A DNA stretch of 64,000 nucleotides from Ancylobacter koreensis (GTDB lineage Bacteria; Pseudomonadota; Alphaproteobacteria; Rhizobiales; Xanthobacteraceae): positions 118,501 to 182,500 of the forward strand of contig NZ_JALKCG010000002.1 in the NCBI RefSeq assembly GCF_023016525.1, read 5' to 3'. The notes under the pieces are model-generated. The model saw only the letters and a list, made by a program, of their open reading frames with translations. It made no database searches and was not told the DNA's origin. Position numbers and translations under genes: made by a program. Numbering within the stretch: the stretch's first letter is position 1; every line of letters starts with the position of its first letter. Shown piece after piece: positions 8,930 through 18,797 of this stretch.

Positions 8930-9331
8930 ATGACCGATGTCAGTGCCGTCGGCGGCCCGGCCTCGAGCGCCGCCACTTCCAGCGCCAAGTCGTCCTCGGG
9001 CGCGCTCGACTACACGGCCTTCCTCCAGCTCCTCATCGCCCAGATGAAGAACCAGGACCCGACGCAGCCGATGGATTCGGCCCAGTATATGGGCCAGCTC
9101 GCCGCCTTCTCGCAGGTCGAGCAGAGCGTGGCGGCGAATTCGAAGCTCGATTCGCTGCTCACCGCCTCCTCGCTCCAGATCGCCGACGCGGCGGTCGGGC
9201 GGACGGTGACGAGCGCCGACGGCAGCGTGAGCGGACGCGTGGCCTCGGTGCGCATCAATTCGGACGCGCCGGTCGCCACCCTCACCGACGGCCGCGAGAT
9301 CGCGCTCGGCGCCGGCATCCGGATCGCGTGA
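8930..9331 (+). CDS. flgD: Hook assembly scaffold protein FlgD (short form)
   Basis: This 133-residue protein contains the conserved FlgD N-terminal region (YTAFLQLLIAQMKNQDPTQPMD and QYMGQLAAFSQVEQ). FlgD caps the growing hook. It is much shorter than enterobacterial FlgD (about 230 residues) because the C-terminal Tudor/Ig-like domains are reduced to a small beta-rich tail, as is common in rhizobial FlgD. AGGAGG lies about 7 nt before the ATG at 8930. The stop is 3 nt before fliQ. Confidence 0.92.
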   Translation: MTDVSAVGGPASSAATSSAKSSSGALDYTAFLQLLIAQMKNQDPTQPMDSAQYMGQLAAFSQVEQSVAANSKLDSLLTASSLQIADAAVGRTVTSADGSVSGRVASVRINSDAPVATLTDGREIALGAGIRIA

Positions 9332-9334
9332 CGC

Positions 9335-9601
9335 ATGAACGAGGTCGACGCGCTCGACATCGTCCAGTCCGCCATCTGGACGATCATCGTCGCCGCCGGG
9401 CCGGCGGTGGCCGCCGCCATGCTGGTCGGCGTCGCGGTGGCGCTGTTCCAGGCGCTGACGCAGGTCCAGGAAGTCACCCTCACCTTCATCCCGAAGATCA
9501 TCGCGGTGCTCGTCGTCACCGCGCTGACCGCCACCTTCATCGGCCAGCAGATCCTCGCCTTCACGCAGGAGATCTACGGCCGGATCGGCACGGGCTTCTG
9601 A
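9335..9601 (+). CDS. fliQ: Flagellar export protein FliQ
   Basis: This 88-residue protein with two long hydrophobic helices (about 15-38 and 50-72) matches FliQ, including the GVAVALFQALTQVQEVTLTFIPK segment conserved in the FliQ/SctS family. With FliP and FliR it forms the export gate of the flagellar secretion system. It lies between flgD and flhA; fliP is not present in the window. Confidence 0.95.
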   Translation: MNEVDALDIVQSAIWTIIVAAGPAVAAAMLVGVAVALFQALTQVQEVTLTFIPKIIAVLVVTALTATFIGQQILAFTQEIYGRIGTGF

Positions 9602-9607
9602 GCCATC

Positions 9608-11695
9608 ATGAGCGAGATCAGCGTCGCCTCCCCGCCCGAGCGGGCCTCCCGCCGCGATGTCGGCTTCGCCATCGGCGTCGTCGCGATCCTGACGATCCTG
9701 TTCCTGCCGATTCCCGCCCCTCTGATCGACCTGGGGCTGGCGCTCTCCATCGCGCTGTCCGTGCTGATCCTGATGGTCTCGCTGTGGATCCAGAAGCCGC
9801 TCGAATTCTCGGCCTTCCCGACCGTCCTGCTGATCGCGACGCTGCTGCGCCTGGCGCTCGGCATCGGCACGACGCGCCTCATCCTCTCGCATGGCGGCGA
9901 CGGCGTGCATGCGGCCGGCCACATCATCAGCGGCTTCGCCCAGCTCGTGATGAGCGGCGATTTCGTGATCGGCATCGTGGTCTTCGTGATCCTGATCACG
10001 GTCAACTTCCTCGTCATCACCAAGGGCGCCACCCGCATCGCCGAGGTCGGCGCGCGCTTCACCCTCGACGCCATCCCCGGCAAGCAGATGGCGATCGACG
10101 CCGATCTCAATGCCGGGCTGATCGACGACAAGGAGGCGCAGCGGCGCCGGCACGAGCTTGAGGAGGAAAGCGCCTTCTTCGGCTCGATGGACGGCGCCTC
10201 AAAATTCGTGCGCGGCGAGGCGGTGGCGAGCCTCATCATCATCGCCGTCAACATCTTCGGCGGCATCATCATCGGCGTCACCCGTCACGGGCTGGCGCTC
10301 GGCGACGCCGCCGACGTGTTCACCCGCCTCTCCGTCGGTGACGGGCTGGTGTCGCAGATTCCCGCGCTGATCATCTCGCTCGCTGCCGGCCTGCTGGTCT
10401 CCAAGGGCGGTACGCGCGGCTCGACCGACAAGGCGGTGCTGGGCCAGCTCGGCGCCTATCCGCGCGCGCTCTATGTCGCCTCGGGCCTGCTGTTCTGCCT
10501 GTCGCTGGTGCCCGGCCTGCCGCTGCTGCCTTTCGCGGCGCTCGGCGGGGTGATGGGTTTCGTCGCCTACAAGGTACCCGAGCATGTCGCCCGCCAGAAG
10601 GCGGCCGAGGCGGCGCGCGAGGCCGAGAAGCAGCAGCAGCAGGAGGCGGCGCAGGCCAAGGACTCGGTCAGAGAATCGCTGCGCTCGGCGGAGATCGAGA
10701 TCGCCGTCGGCAAGCAGCTCGCCACGGTGCTGCTGCGCAATCCCGGCGAGATCGCCCATCGCATCGGCAAGATGCGGCGCAAATTCGCCGAGCGCTACGG
10801 CTTCGTGGTGCCGGACATCCGGGTCGGCGAGGCGCTGTCGCTGCCGGCAAAGAACTACCAGATCCGCATGCACGGCACCGCCGTCGCCGGGCTGGAGATG
10901 CGGCTCGGCGAGATGCTGGTGGTGGTCGGCGACGGGCCCTCACCCGACGTGCCCGGCGACGAGACCCGCGAGCCGGCCTTCGGCATGAAGGCACTGTGGG
11001 TGTCGGAGGCCTATGCCGCCGAGGTGAAGCGCGAGGGCTTCTCGCCCATCGACGCGCTCTCCGTGGTGCTGACCCATGTCAGCGAGGTGGTGTCGAACAA
11101 TCTGGCACAGCTCCTGTCCTACAAGGACATGCGCGCGCTGCTCGACCGGCTCGACCCCGAATACAAGCGCCTGATCGAGGACATCTGCCCCTCGCAGATC
11201 TCCTATTCCGGCCTGCAGGCGGTGCTGAAGCTGTTGCTCGCCGAGCGCGTCTCGATCCGCAACCTGCACCTCATCCTCGAGGCGGTGGCCGAGATCGTGC
11301 CGCACGCGCGGCGCACCGAGCAGGTGGTCGAGCATGTGCGCATGCGCATGGCTCAGCAGATCTGCGGCGACCTCTCGGAGGGCGGCGTGCTGAAGGTGCT
11401 GCGGCTCGGCGCGCGCTGGGACCTGACCTTCCATGAAAGCCTGAAGCGCGATGCGAAGGGCGAGGTGATCGAGTTCGACATCGACCCGCGCCTTGTCGAG
11501 CAGTTCGGCACCGAGGCGGCGGCGGCGATCCGCGAGAAGATGCGCAGCTCCGGCGGCTTCGCGCTCGTCACCGCGCCGGACGCCCGCCCCTATTTGCGGA
11601 TGATCGTCGAGCGCATGTTTCCCTCCCTGCCGGTGCTCTCGCATGTCGAGATCGCGCGCGGCGTCGAGATTTCCTCGCTCGGGGCGATCTCGTGA
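9608..11695 (+). CDS. flhA: Flagellar export protein FlhA
   Basis: This 695-residue protein matches the FHIPEP family. The N-terminal half carries about eight membrane helices with the conserved segments [21 protein letters not shown] and [25 protein letters not shown], and a C-terminal cytoplasmic domain of about 350 residues follows after a Glu/Gln-rich linker near residues 335-350. FlhA is the major export gate and receives chaperone-substrate complexes. The stop overlaps the fliR start. Confidence 0.97.
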   Translation: MSEISVASPPERASRRDVGFAIGVVAILTILFLPIPAPLIDLGLALSIALSVLILMVSLWIQKPLEFSAFPTVLLIATLLRLALGIGTTRLILSHGGDGVHAAGHIISGFAQLVMSGDFVIGIVVFVILITVNFLVITKGATRIAEVGARFTLDAIPGKQMAIDADLNAGLIDDKEAQRRRHELEEESAFFGSMDGASKFVRGEAVASLIIIAVNIFGGIIIGVTRHGLALGDAADVFTRLSVGDGLVSQIPALIISLAAGLLVSKGGTRGSTDKAVLGQLGAYPRALYVASGLLFCLSLVPGLPLLPFAALGGVMGFVAYKVPEHVARQKAAEAAREAEKQQQQEAAQAKDSVRESLRSAEIEIAVGKQLATVLLRNPGEIAHRIGKMRRKFAERYGFVVPDIRVGEALSLPAKNYQIRMHGTAVAGLEMRLGEMLVVVGDGPSPDVPGDETREPAFGMKALWVSEAYAAEVKREGFSPIDALSVVLTHVSEVVSNNLAQLLSYKDMRALLDRLDPEYKRLIEDICPSQISYSGLQAVLKLLLAERVSIRNLHLILEAVAEIVPHARRTEQVVEHVRMRMAQQICGDLSEGGVLKVLRLGARWDLTFHESLKRDAKGEVIEFDIDPRLVEQFGTEAAAAIREKMRSSGGFALVTAPDARPYLRMIVERMFPSLPVLSHVEIARGVEISSLGAIS

Positions 11696-12453
11696 TGCCG
11701 GGCGCGCAGGCGCAGGCATTCGTGCTGCCGGCTTTCCTCATCTTCTGCCGGCTCGGCGCCTGCCTCATGGTGATGCCGGTATTCTCCAGCTCGCGCCTGC
11801 CGGTGCGGGTGCGGCTGTTCCTGGCGGTCGGCCTGTCGCTCGCGCTGACGCCGCTGCTCGGCGAGCCGATCCGCCTGATGCTGGCCTCCCGCACGCAGGC
11901 GGGCATCCTCCTTGCCGGCGCAGGCGAACTCGCCATTGGCGGCATGATCGGGCTGCTGGCGCGCTGCTTCTTCCTCGCGCTCCAGGCGCTGATGAGCGCC
12001 GCTGCGCAGGCCGTCGGCCTTGCCACGCCGGCCGGTATGGTAGCGGAGGAGGAGGGGCAGCTTCCGGAGATCGCGACGCTGCTGACGCTGTGTGCCTCGA
12101 CGCTGCTGCTGATCACCGGCCAGCACTGGGAGCTGCTGCGGGCGCTGGTGGATTCCTACACGCGCCTGCCGCCGGGCGGCACCTTCCAGGCCGGCGGGGC
12201 GCTCGGCCTCTATGTCGATCGCCTGGCCGACACTTTCCTGCTGGCGCTGCGGCTGGCCAGCCCGTTTCTCATCTATTCGATGGTGGTGAACTTTGCCGTC
12301 GGCCTGACCAACAAGCTGGTGCCGCAGATCCCGGTCTATTTCATCGCCACGCCGATCGTCACGGCGGGAGGGTTGTTCCTCCTCTATCTCGTCGGCGACG
12401 AGCTTCTCACCATGTTCACGACCGCCTTCGCCCAGTGGCTGGCGGTGGGCTGA
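11695..12453 (+). CDS. fliR: Flagellar export protein FliR
   Basis: This protein of about 252 residues has six or so hydrophobic segments and the FliR hallmarks FCRLGACLMVMPVFSSSRLPVRVRL near the N-terminus and LVPQIPVYFIATPI in the middle. It is part of the FliPQR export gate. Two starts are possible: GTG at 11692 (4 nt overlap) or ATG at 11695 (sharing one base with the flhA TGA). I chose the ATG. flhB, often the neighbour of fliR, is not here. Confidence 0.94.
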   Translation: MPGAQAQAFVLPAFLIFCRLGACLMVMPVFSSSRLPVRVRLFLAVGLSLALTPLLGEPIRLMLASRTQAGILLAGAGELAIGGMIGLLARCFFLALQALMSAAAQAVGLATPAGMVAEEEGQLPEIATLLTLCASTLLLITGQHWELLRALVDSYTRLPPGGTFQAGGALGLYVDRLADTFLLALRLASPFLIYSMVVNFAVGLTNKLVPQIPVYFIATPIVTAGGLFLLYLVGDELLTMFTTAFAQWLAVG

Positions 12454-12456
12454 GCC

Positions 12457-12858
12457 ATGCGCGAGGCCCTGCGCAAATGCCGGCGCATCGAGGCGGTGCA
12501 GGACCAGCTCCACCGCCGCGCCGAGGCCGAGGCGGCGCGGCTGGAGCGCGCGCTCGCCGACGTCGACGCCGAGCGGCGCGCCGTGCTGGCGGCGATGAGC
12601 CATGAGGATTTCGCGCCGCTGATGATCGCCGCCGCCGCCCGCCGGCTGCGCGGGCTCGACGCCGAGATGGCGCGCCTGCGCGCCGAGCTGGAGGCGCAGA
12701 GGGCGCGTGTGCGCGAGGCCGCCATCCGCCTCAAGCTCGCCGAGGGCCTCTCCGAGAAAGCCGGCGTGCAGGCGCGCGCGCATGACGAGCGTCGCGCGCT
12801 CGACGAGGCGCTGGAGGCGGCGGTCGCCCGCAGCCACGCAAGCTTCCCGCCAGCCTGA
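12457..12858 (+). CDS. Small coiled-coil protein, FliJ-like candidate
   Basis: This 133-residue protein is almost entirely charged alpha-helix (runs such as RRAEAEAARLERALADVDAERR and AEMARLRAELEAQRARV), predicting a long antiparallel coiled coil. Its size, composition and place right after fliR suggest a FliJ-type export chaperone or ATPase stalk, which is otherwise missing near fliI. This is inferred from shape and context, because FliJ sequences are too divergent to recognise by eye. Confidence 0.5.
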   Translation: MREALRKCRRIEAVQDQLHRRAEAEAARLERALADVDAERRAVLAAMSHEDFAPLMIAAAARRLRGLDAEMARLRAELEAQRARVREAAIRLKLAEGLSEKAGVQARAHDERRALDEALEAAVARSHASFPPA

Positions 12859-12897
12859 CCTGCGAGTGTGCACCGAACGAATGAAACGGTGCACCCG

Positions 12898-13395
12898 ATG
12901 AGCATCAAGCCCCCGTCCGACATTCTTCTCGACGTCATGCATGCGGCCGACCCGCAGAAGGCGCAGGCGATTGCCGCGCGTCTGCGGCAGGCCTCCACGC
13001 TCGCGTCGAACGGCGCGCCGGCCGATGCGCCGGCGAACGCCATGGCCTTTGGCGAGATGCTCGCCGGTGCGGCGCCGATCCGGCCCGCTTCCTTCGAGCC
13101 CGCTTCGCCGCTGGGATCGGCTTCCGCCACCACGCTTGCCAACGCCACCGCCCTGTCGGCGAACCGGAATTCCACCGTCTCGCCTTCCTATCGCCGCTTC
13201 GAGGCGATGGCGCTCGGCGGCTTCATCGAACAGATGCTGCCCAAGACCTCCGCCACGCTCTACGGCGCGGGCACGGCAGGGCAGGTCTGGCGCTCCATGC
13301 TCGCCGAGCGGATCGCCGACCGGATCGCGCAGGCCGGCGGCATCGGTATCGCCGAGCGCATCGCCACCGCGCGTTCGACACGGGAGGTCGCATGA
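12898..13395 (+). CDS. flgJ: Rod-binding protein, FlgJ N-terminal-domain-like
   Basis: This protein of about 165 residues has a low-complexity N-terminal half (Ala/Ser/Thr-rich) and a C-terminal region FEAMALGGFIEQMLPK...YGAGTAGQVWRSMLAERIADRIAQAGGIGIA. That region matches the rod-binding domain of FlgJ, and the muramidase domain of enterobacterial FlgJ is absent, as in most alphaproteobacteria. It would cap and help assemble the rod in the periplasm. ATG 12898 was chosen over GTG 12868. The stop overlaps the next start (ATGA). Confidence 0.75.
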   Translation: MSIKPPSDILLDVMHAADPQKAQAIAARLRQASTLASNGAPADAPANAMAFGEMLAGAAPIRPASFEPASPLGSASATTLANATALSANRNSTVSPSYRRFEAMALGGFIEQMLPKTSATLYGAGTAGQVWRSMLAERIADRIAQAGGIGIAERIATARSTREVA

Positions 13396-13757
13396 GCGTG
13401 AACCCGTCCACCGTGATGCTGGAAGGCGTGCTCGACCGGCTGGAGGAGACCCTCACGCTGGAGACCGATGCCCTGCGCAACCGTCACCTCCTCGACTTCG
13501 AGGAGATCAGCCGCCGCAAGAGCCGCAGCCTGCTGGAACTCAGCCGCGCGGTGCGCACGCTTCCCGGCACGCTGGAAGGCGCGCTGCTGGCCCGTCTGGC
13601 GCGCCTGCGCGCCACACTCACGGCCAATCGCGACCTGCTCGAACTGCATCTGGCCGCTGCGCAGGAGGTCGCCGCCATTCTCGGCGAGGCGCTGCGCGCG
13701 GCCGAATCGGACGGCACCTATTCGGCGGCGCTCGGCACAAGGCGGGCCGCGCCATGA
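13392..13757 (+). CDS. FlgN-like export chaperone candidate
   Basis: This 121-residue helical protein has a pattern (LEETLTLETDALRNRHLLDFEEISRRKSRSLLEL, then LRATLTANRDLLELHLAAAQEVAAIL) that resembles the FlgN family, the chaperone for FlgK and FlgL. It overlaps both neighbours by ATGA junctions, so it is part of the flagellar operon. The assignment relies on the NRxLLexH-type pattern, helix content and context and should be taken as probable rather than certain. Confidence 0.55.
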   Translation: MSVNPSTVMLEGVLDRLEETLTLETDALRNRHLLDFEEISRRKSRSLLELSRAVRTLPGTLEGALLARLARLRATLTANRDLLELHLAAAQEVAAILGEALRAAESDGTYSAALGTRRAAP

Positions 13758-14269
13758 TGCGGATGCTGATGATCGGCGTGTGGGTCTGCCTGATCACGCT
13801 GCTGGCAAGCTATGGCGGGGCCTATTGGAGCGCGGGCACGCCCTCCGGTCCGGCCGAGGAACCCTATCTCGCCGGGCTCGAATATCGCCGGCTCGACCCG
13901 ATCAACGTGCCGATGATCATCGATGGCGCGGTGCGCGGCTATGTGGTCGCCAAGCTCGTCTTCACCGCCGATGCGGCGGCGCTGCACAAGCTGGCGGTCG
14001 AGCCGCAGGTCTTCGTGACCCATGCCGCCTTCGACGAGATCTACACCAACGGGCGCGTCGAATTCGGCAAGCTCTCGAAATATAACCTCGCTGAAATGAT
14101 GAACAACATCAAGGTGAAGGTGAACGAGACCGTCAAGGGTCCCCTCGTCCAGGAGGTCCTCGTCGACGGCATCAACTACATCGACAGAACAGAGATTCGC
14201 TCGGTTGCCGATCGGATCGTCGACCGCAGCAAACCGTCGGCCGTGAAGGCCGAGCCGGCAACCCATTGA
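13754..14269 (+). CDS. Membrane-anchored protein with FliL-like layout
   Basis: This 171-residue protein has one N-terminal membrane helix (about residues 4-25) and a periplasmic domain of about 130 residues. The stretches [37 protein letters not shown] and [10 protein letters not shown] recall the FliL layout (a strand, helix, then the conserved final strand). FliL surrounds the stator. No named family is recognised with certainty. It is the last gene of the flagellar run before the chemotaxis genes, and its start overlaps the upstream stop. Confidence 0.5.
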   Translation: MMRMLMIGVWVCLITLLASYGGAYWSAGTPSGPAEEPYLAGLEYRRLDPINVPMIIDGAVRGYVVAKLVFTADAAALHKLAVEPQVFVTHAAFDEIYTNGRVEFGKLSKYNLAEMMNNIKVKVNETVKGPLVQEVLVDGINYIDRTEIRSVADRIVDRSKPSAVKAEPATH

Positions 14270-14291
14270 CCAGAGATTATCGGACATTCAC

Positions 14292-15965
14292 ATGAAGATC
14301 ATCGGTAAAATCTACGCCATCGTCGCCACGGTGGGGCTTTCGACGGTGCTCGTCGGCGGCATCTCCGTCTATGCCCTCAGCCACCAGGCCGATACCTCGG
14401 CCACCCTCGACATGCTGCAGCGTCAGGCGTTTCTCGCCGAGCGGATCAACGGCATCGTCAGCTCCGTCGTGATGGATGCGCGCGGCGTCTACATGTCTCC
14501 CGATCTGGGGGCCGCCAAGCCCTTCGCGGACGGCATGAAGCGCAATATCGAGCAGCTTCGCGACGTCGCCAAGGAAGCGGCCGTTCTCGACGAAGGCGAC
14601 GAGCGGCTGGGCTTCTCGGCCGTTGCCAGCGACATCGCCAAGTTCATCGAGTTCCGCACCGAGACCGTCCGTCTCGCCACCGAGCAGGGCCCCCAGGCGG
14701 CGAATGTGCAGGGCAACAACGACGCCAATCGCGCCAACCGCAAGGCGCTCCAGGCCTCGCTCGCTGAGCACGTCGAACGGCTGCGCTCCCTGACGGAGCC
14801 GCTGCGCGAAAAGTTCAACAGCCTCAATGTCTGGGCCGAATTCATCATCATCGGCACGACGCTGATCGGACTGCTGCTCGGCGTCGGCGCCGCTCTGTTC
14901 ATCGGGACGGTGACGCTGAGCCGGCCCATCCGCCGCGTAATCGAGACGGTTCAGACCGTCGCAGGCGGCAATCTCGACGTGGAAATCGAAACCACGGCCG
15001 GCAAGGACGAGATCGGCGACCTCTGGCGTTCGACCGGCGAGCTGCTGGAAACGCTGAAGGAGGCCGAGCGGCTGCGCGAGGAGCAGCGTTCGGCGGCCGG
15101 CCGGCTGGAGGCGGAAAAGCGCGAGGCCATGCGCCAGCTCGCCGACCGCTTCGACAGCGAAGTGTCGGGCGTGGTGCGCTCGGTGGCCGCCGCCGTCACC
15201 CAGCTCGAACATTCCGCGTCCAGCATGAGTTCGTCGGCCGACGAGACGAGCCGGCAGTCGACGGTCGTCGCCGCCGCCGCCGAACAGGCGACCGGCAATG
15301 TGCAGATCGCCGCCTCGGCGGCGGAGGAGCTTGCCGCCTCGGTGCGCGAGATCGGCCAGCAGGTCTCCGTCGCGGCCCGCATCGCCGGCGACGCCACCGA
15401 GCAGGCGACCGGCACCGCCGAAGTGGTGCGCGGCCTTGCCACCAGCGCCCAGCGCATCGGCCAGGTGGTGAACCTGATCACCGATATCGCCTCGCAGACC
15501 AACCTGCTGGCGCTCAACGCGACCATCGAGGCGGCGCGCGCCGGCGATGCCGGCCGGGGCTTCGCGGTTGTGGCGATGGAGGTGAAGACCCTGGCGGAGC
15601 AGACCTCGAAGGCGACCGACGAGATTTCCTCGCAGATCGCCGCCGTGCAGGGCGCGACCAACGATGTCGTGCGGGCCATCGAGAACATCTCGGGCACCAT
15701 CCGCCGCATCGACGAGATTTCGTCCGCCATCGCGGCCTCCATCGACGAGCAGGGCGCCGCCACCGGCGAGATCGCCCAGAACGTCCACCAGGCGGCGCAG
15801 GGCACGCAGGAGGTCTCCTCCAGCATCTCCTCGGTCAGCGTCGCGGCGGCCGATACCGGCCGCGTGTCGAGCGAGATCGTGCGGTCGGCCACCGATCTGT
15901 CGGCCCAGGCGACCCGCCTGCGCTCGCAGTTCGACACCTTCATCGAGCAGATCCGCGCGGCCTGA
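14292..15965 (+). CDS. Methyl-accepting chemotaxis protein (transmembrane)
   Basis: This 557-residue chemoreceptor has a first membrane helix near residues 8-30, a periplasmic helical ligand domain of about 150 residues, a second helix near 190-215, a HAMP domain ([24 protein letters not shown]) and a cytoplasmic signalling domain. The hairpin tip has [25 protein letters not shown], which binds CheA and CheW. Its position immediately before cheA suggests it is the main receptor of this array. The ligand cannot be predicted. No C-terminal CheR-tethering pentapeptide is visible; it ends QIRAA. Confidence 0.95.
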   Translation: MKIIGKIYAIVATVGLSTVLVGGISVYALSHQADTSATLDMLQRQAFLAERINGIVSSVVMDARGVYMSPDLGAAKPFADGMKRNIEQLRDVAKEAAVLDEGDERLGFSAVASDIAKFIEFRTETVRLATEQGPQAANVQGNNDANRANRKALQASLAEHVERLRSLTEPLREKFNSLNVWAEFIIIGTTLIGLLLGVGAALFIGTVTLSRPIRRVIETVQTVAGGNLDVEIETTAGKDEIGDLWRSTGELLETLKEAERLREEQRSAAGRLEAEKREAMRQLADRFDSEVSGVVRSVAAAVTQLEHSASSMSSSADETSRQSTVVAAAAEQATGNVQIAASAAEELAASVREIGQQVSVAARIAGDATEQATGTAEVVRGLATSAQRIGQVVNLITDIASQTNLLALNATIEAARAGDAGRGFAVVAMEVKTLAEQTSKATDEISSQIAAVQGATNDVVRAIENISGTIRRIDEISSAIAASIDEQGAATGEIAQNVHQAAQGTQEVSSSISSVSVAAADTGRVSSEIVRSATDLSAQATRLRSQFDTFIEQIRAA

Positions 15966-16022
15966 GCCGCGCGGAACCGACGCCGCCATTCACGAGTGTC
16001 AGCCCGAGCCCGAGTGACAATC

Positions 16023-18797
16023 ATGGACGACCTGCTCCGCGAGTTCCTCACGGAAACCTCCGAAAGCCTCGATGTCGTCGACGTCGAGCTGGTGAAGCTG
16101 GAGACCGATCCCAATAACCGGGACATTCTCAACAGCGTCTTCCGCCTCGTTCACACCATCAAGGGAACGTGCGGCTTCATCGGCCTCGTCCGGCTGGCGG
16201 GTCTCGCCCATGCCGCCGAGACGCTGATGGACGAGTTCCGCAACGGCCGTCCGGTGCAGCCGCACGCGGTGGGGCTGATCCTGCGCACCATCGACCGCAT
16301 CAAGGAAATCCTGTCGGCGATCGAACGCAATGACGGTGCCGAGCCGGAAGGCTCGGACGCCGATCTGGTGGCGCTCCTGGAGGCCGAGGCCGCGCGTGGC
16401 GAGGCACCGGCGGCACCCGTGCCGTCGCCGGCCGCCGCGCCGGCGGAAAGCGCCGGGAAGTCCGGGCGCGGCAAGCCCGCCGGCCCGAAGGCGGTGGCCG
16501 CCAAGCCTGAGCCGGCTATGCCCGCTGCCGTGGTGGAAGCCGTGCCGGGAGTGGCACCCGAGGCGGACGCCGAGGTTTCGCTCGACGAGCTGGAGCGCCT
16601 TTTCCGCGAGACACCGGTCGAGACGCCGCCGCCCGCTGCCGCGAAGGCTCCGGCGGCGCCTCCGGCCCCTGCCGCTGCCTCTGCGGCGCGGCGTGGCGAG
16701 GCGGCGCCCGCTACCGAAGCCGGCGGGGTGGCGGCCCAGACCATCCGCGTCAACGTCACCACGCTCGAAAAGCTGATGAACATGGTGTCCGAGCTGGTTC
16801 TCACGCGGAACCAGCTCATGGAGATCTCCCGGCGCACCGAGGACAGCGAGTACAAGGTCTCGCTGCAGCGTCTGTCCAATGTGACGGGCGAGCTGCAGGA
16901 CATCGTCATGCGCACCCGCATGCAGCCGATCGGCAATGCCTGGCAGAAGCTGCCGCGCATCGTGCGCGACCTCGCGCAGGAGCTCGGCAAGCATATCGAG
17001 CTGGAGCAGCACGGCGCGGAGACCGAGCTCGACCGGCAGCTCCTCGACCAGATCAAGGACCCGCTCACCCATATGGTGCGCAACTCCGCCGATCACGGGC
17101 TGGAGACGCCGGGCGCGCGCCGGCTGGCGGGCAAGTCCGAGCGCGGCGTGATCCGCCTGTCCGCCTATCACGAGGGCGGCCATGTCATCATCGAGGTCGC
17201 CGATGACGGACGCGGGCTCGACCTCGCCCGCATCCGGGCGAAGGCCATCGAGAACGGCCTGTGCACCGAGGCCGACGCCGCCCGGATGAGCGAGGGCCAG
17301 CTCTACCGCTTCATCTTCCACGCCGGCTTCTCGACCGCCGCCGCCGTCACCAGCGTATCGGGCCGCGGCGTCGGCATGGATGTCGTGCGTTGCAACATCG
17401 AGGCGATCGGCGGGACCGTCGACGTGCGCTCGAAGGCGGGGCAGGGCACCACCTTCGTCATCAAGATACCTCTAACCCTCGCCATCGTCCCGGCGCTGAT
17501 CGTCCAGGCAGCCGGCGAGCGCTTCGCGCTGCCCCAGTCGGTGGTGCTAGAGCTGGTGCATGTGCGGCCGGGCTCGGAGCATTCGGTCCGCCGGGTCAAC
17601 GGCCGGCCGGTGCTGTGCCTGCGCAAGCAGCTCCTGCCGATCGTCGAGCTCGGCGCCGCGCTCAGCCTGCGCCCGGCCGACGTCGCGGCACCGGCGGAGG
17701 CAGGCGAGAACGCCCTGATCGCGGTGATGCAGGTCGGTTCCCTGCAGTTCGGCGTGGTGGTCGACAGCGTCTCGCACACCGAGGAAATCGTCGTGAAGCC
17801 GCTGGCGGCCATGCTGCGCCATGTCGCGATGGTCTCCGGCAGCACCATTCTGGGCGACGGGCGGGTGATCATGATCGTCGATCCCAACAGCCTCGCGCAG
17901 CTTGCTGCCGCCGATGCCGAGAAGGCCGGGGCGGGAGATGGCGGTCAGGCCTCGCAGGCCTCGCGCGGCGAAGAGAAGACGTCGCTGCTCCTGCTGCGCG
18001 CCGGCCCGCAGGGCCTGAAGGCGGTGCCGCTGGCGCTGGTCACGCGCCTCGAGGAACTGCCGGCCGAGGACGTCGAGGAGCTCGACGGCCGTCCGGTGGT
18101 CCAGTATCGCGGCGCGCTGATCCCCATCGTCTACGCCAATGAGCGCGTCACCCGGCGCGACAGCGGCCGCCAGCCGCTGCTGATCTTCAGCGACGGTCCC
18201 CGGACCATGGGGCTCGTGGTGGACGAGATCGTCGACATCGTCGAGACCGAGCTGCAGCTCCAGCTTGCCTCGGGCGCCTCCGAGATCGTGGGCGGGGCCA
18301 TCATCAACGGCGTGGCGACCGAGATCCTCGATGTCGGGCACTTCATGTCCGACGCCTTCGGCAACTGGTTCGAGGTGAGCAACCCCAACGAAGCCGAGCG
18401 CCGCCGCCTGCTCCTGGTCGACGACAACGCCTTCTACCGCTCGATGATCGAGCCGCTGCTGAAGGGCAACGGCTATGCCGTGACCAGCTGCCGGAGCGGG
18501 GGCGAGGCGCTGGAGCTGCTCGGCCGCGACGAGGCATTCGCCGCTGTGGTCAGCAGCGTCGGGTCCGGCGAGACGCCGCCCGGCGAGATCGACGGCTTCG
18601 GCCTCGCCGAGGCGATCCGGGGCGAACTCGGGCGGCGCGACCTGCCGATCATCGCCCTGGCGAGTGTCAGCGAACCCGAGCTGATCGCGCGCGGCCGCAC
18701 CGCCGGCTTCACCGACTACGTCTCCAAATTCGACCGCACAGGGCTGATCGCCGCCCTCAACGAGTTCACCCGTCACGACCGGCAGGAGGCCGCATGA
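16023..18797 (+). CDS. cheA: Chemotaxis histidine kinase CheA with C-terminal receiver-like domain
   Basis: This 924-residue kinase has, in order: HPt domain with phosphorylatable H44 (FRLVHTIKGTCGF), Ala/Pro-rich linker (about 110-245), dimerisation helices, HATPase with N box MVRNSADHG and G boxes, two CheW-like domains (about 490-650 and 655-780), and a receiver-like domain from about residue 795. The receiver keeps the acidic pair D800/D801 and K902, but the residue expected to be the phospho-acceptor, 44 positions after D801, is S845 (AAVVSSVGSGE), so it is probably not phosphorylated there. The ATG at 16023 is preferred over an upstream in-frame codon at 15996. The stop overlaps cheW. 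Confidence 0.95.
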   Translation: MDDLLREFLTETSESLDVVDVELVKLETDPNNRDILNSVFRLVHTIKGTCGFIGLVRLAGLAHAAETLMDEFRNGRPVQPHAVGLILRTIDRIKEILSAIERNDGAEPEGSDADLVALLEAEAARGEAPAAPVPSPAAAPAESAGKSGRGKPAGPKAVAAKPEPAMPAAVVEAVPGVAPEADAEVSLDELERLFRETPVETPPPAAAKAPAAPPAPAAASAARRGEAAPATEAGGVAAQTIRVNVTTLEKLMNMVSELVLTRNQLMEISRRTEDSEYKVSLQRLSNVTGELQDIVMRTRMQPIGNAWQKLPRIVRDLAQELGKHIELEQHGAETELDRQLLDQIKDPLTHMVRNSADHGLETPGARRLAGKSERGVIRLSAYHEGGHVIIEVADDGRGLDLARIRAKAIENGLCTEADAARMSEGQLYRFIFHAGFSTAAAVTSVSGRGVGMDVVRCNIEAIGGTVDVRSKAGQGTTFVIKIPLTLAIVPALIVQAAGERFALPQSVVLELVHVRPGSEHSVRRVNGRPVLCLRKQLLPIVELGAALSLRPADVAAPAEAGENALIAVMQVGSLQFGVVVDSVSHTEEIVVKPLAAMLRHVAMVSGSTILGDGRVIMIVDPNSLAQLAAADAEKAGAGDGGQASQASRGEEKTSLLLLRAGPQGLKAVPLALVTRLEELPAEDVEELDGRPVVQYRGALIPIVYANERVTRRDSGRQPLLIFSDGPRTMGLVVDEIVDIVETELQLQLASGASEIVGGAIINGVATEILDVGHFMSDAFGNWFEVSNPNEAERRRLLLVDDNAFYRSMIEPLLKGNGYAVTSCRSGGEALELLGRDEAFAAVVSSVGSGETPPGEIDGFGLAEAIRGELGRRDLPIIALASVSEPELIARGRTAGFTDYVSKFDRTGLIAALNEFTRHDRQEAA

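Noticed and set aside
14277..15989. 570-codon open frame on the reverse strand across the chemoreceptor gene
   Set aside because: It is antisense to a clear MCP gene, low-complexity (Gly/Arg/His-rich) and matches no family; a GC-rich codon-bias shadow.
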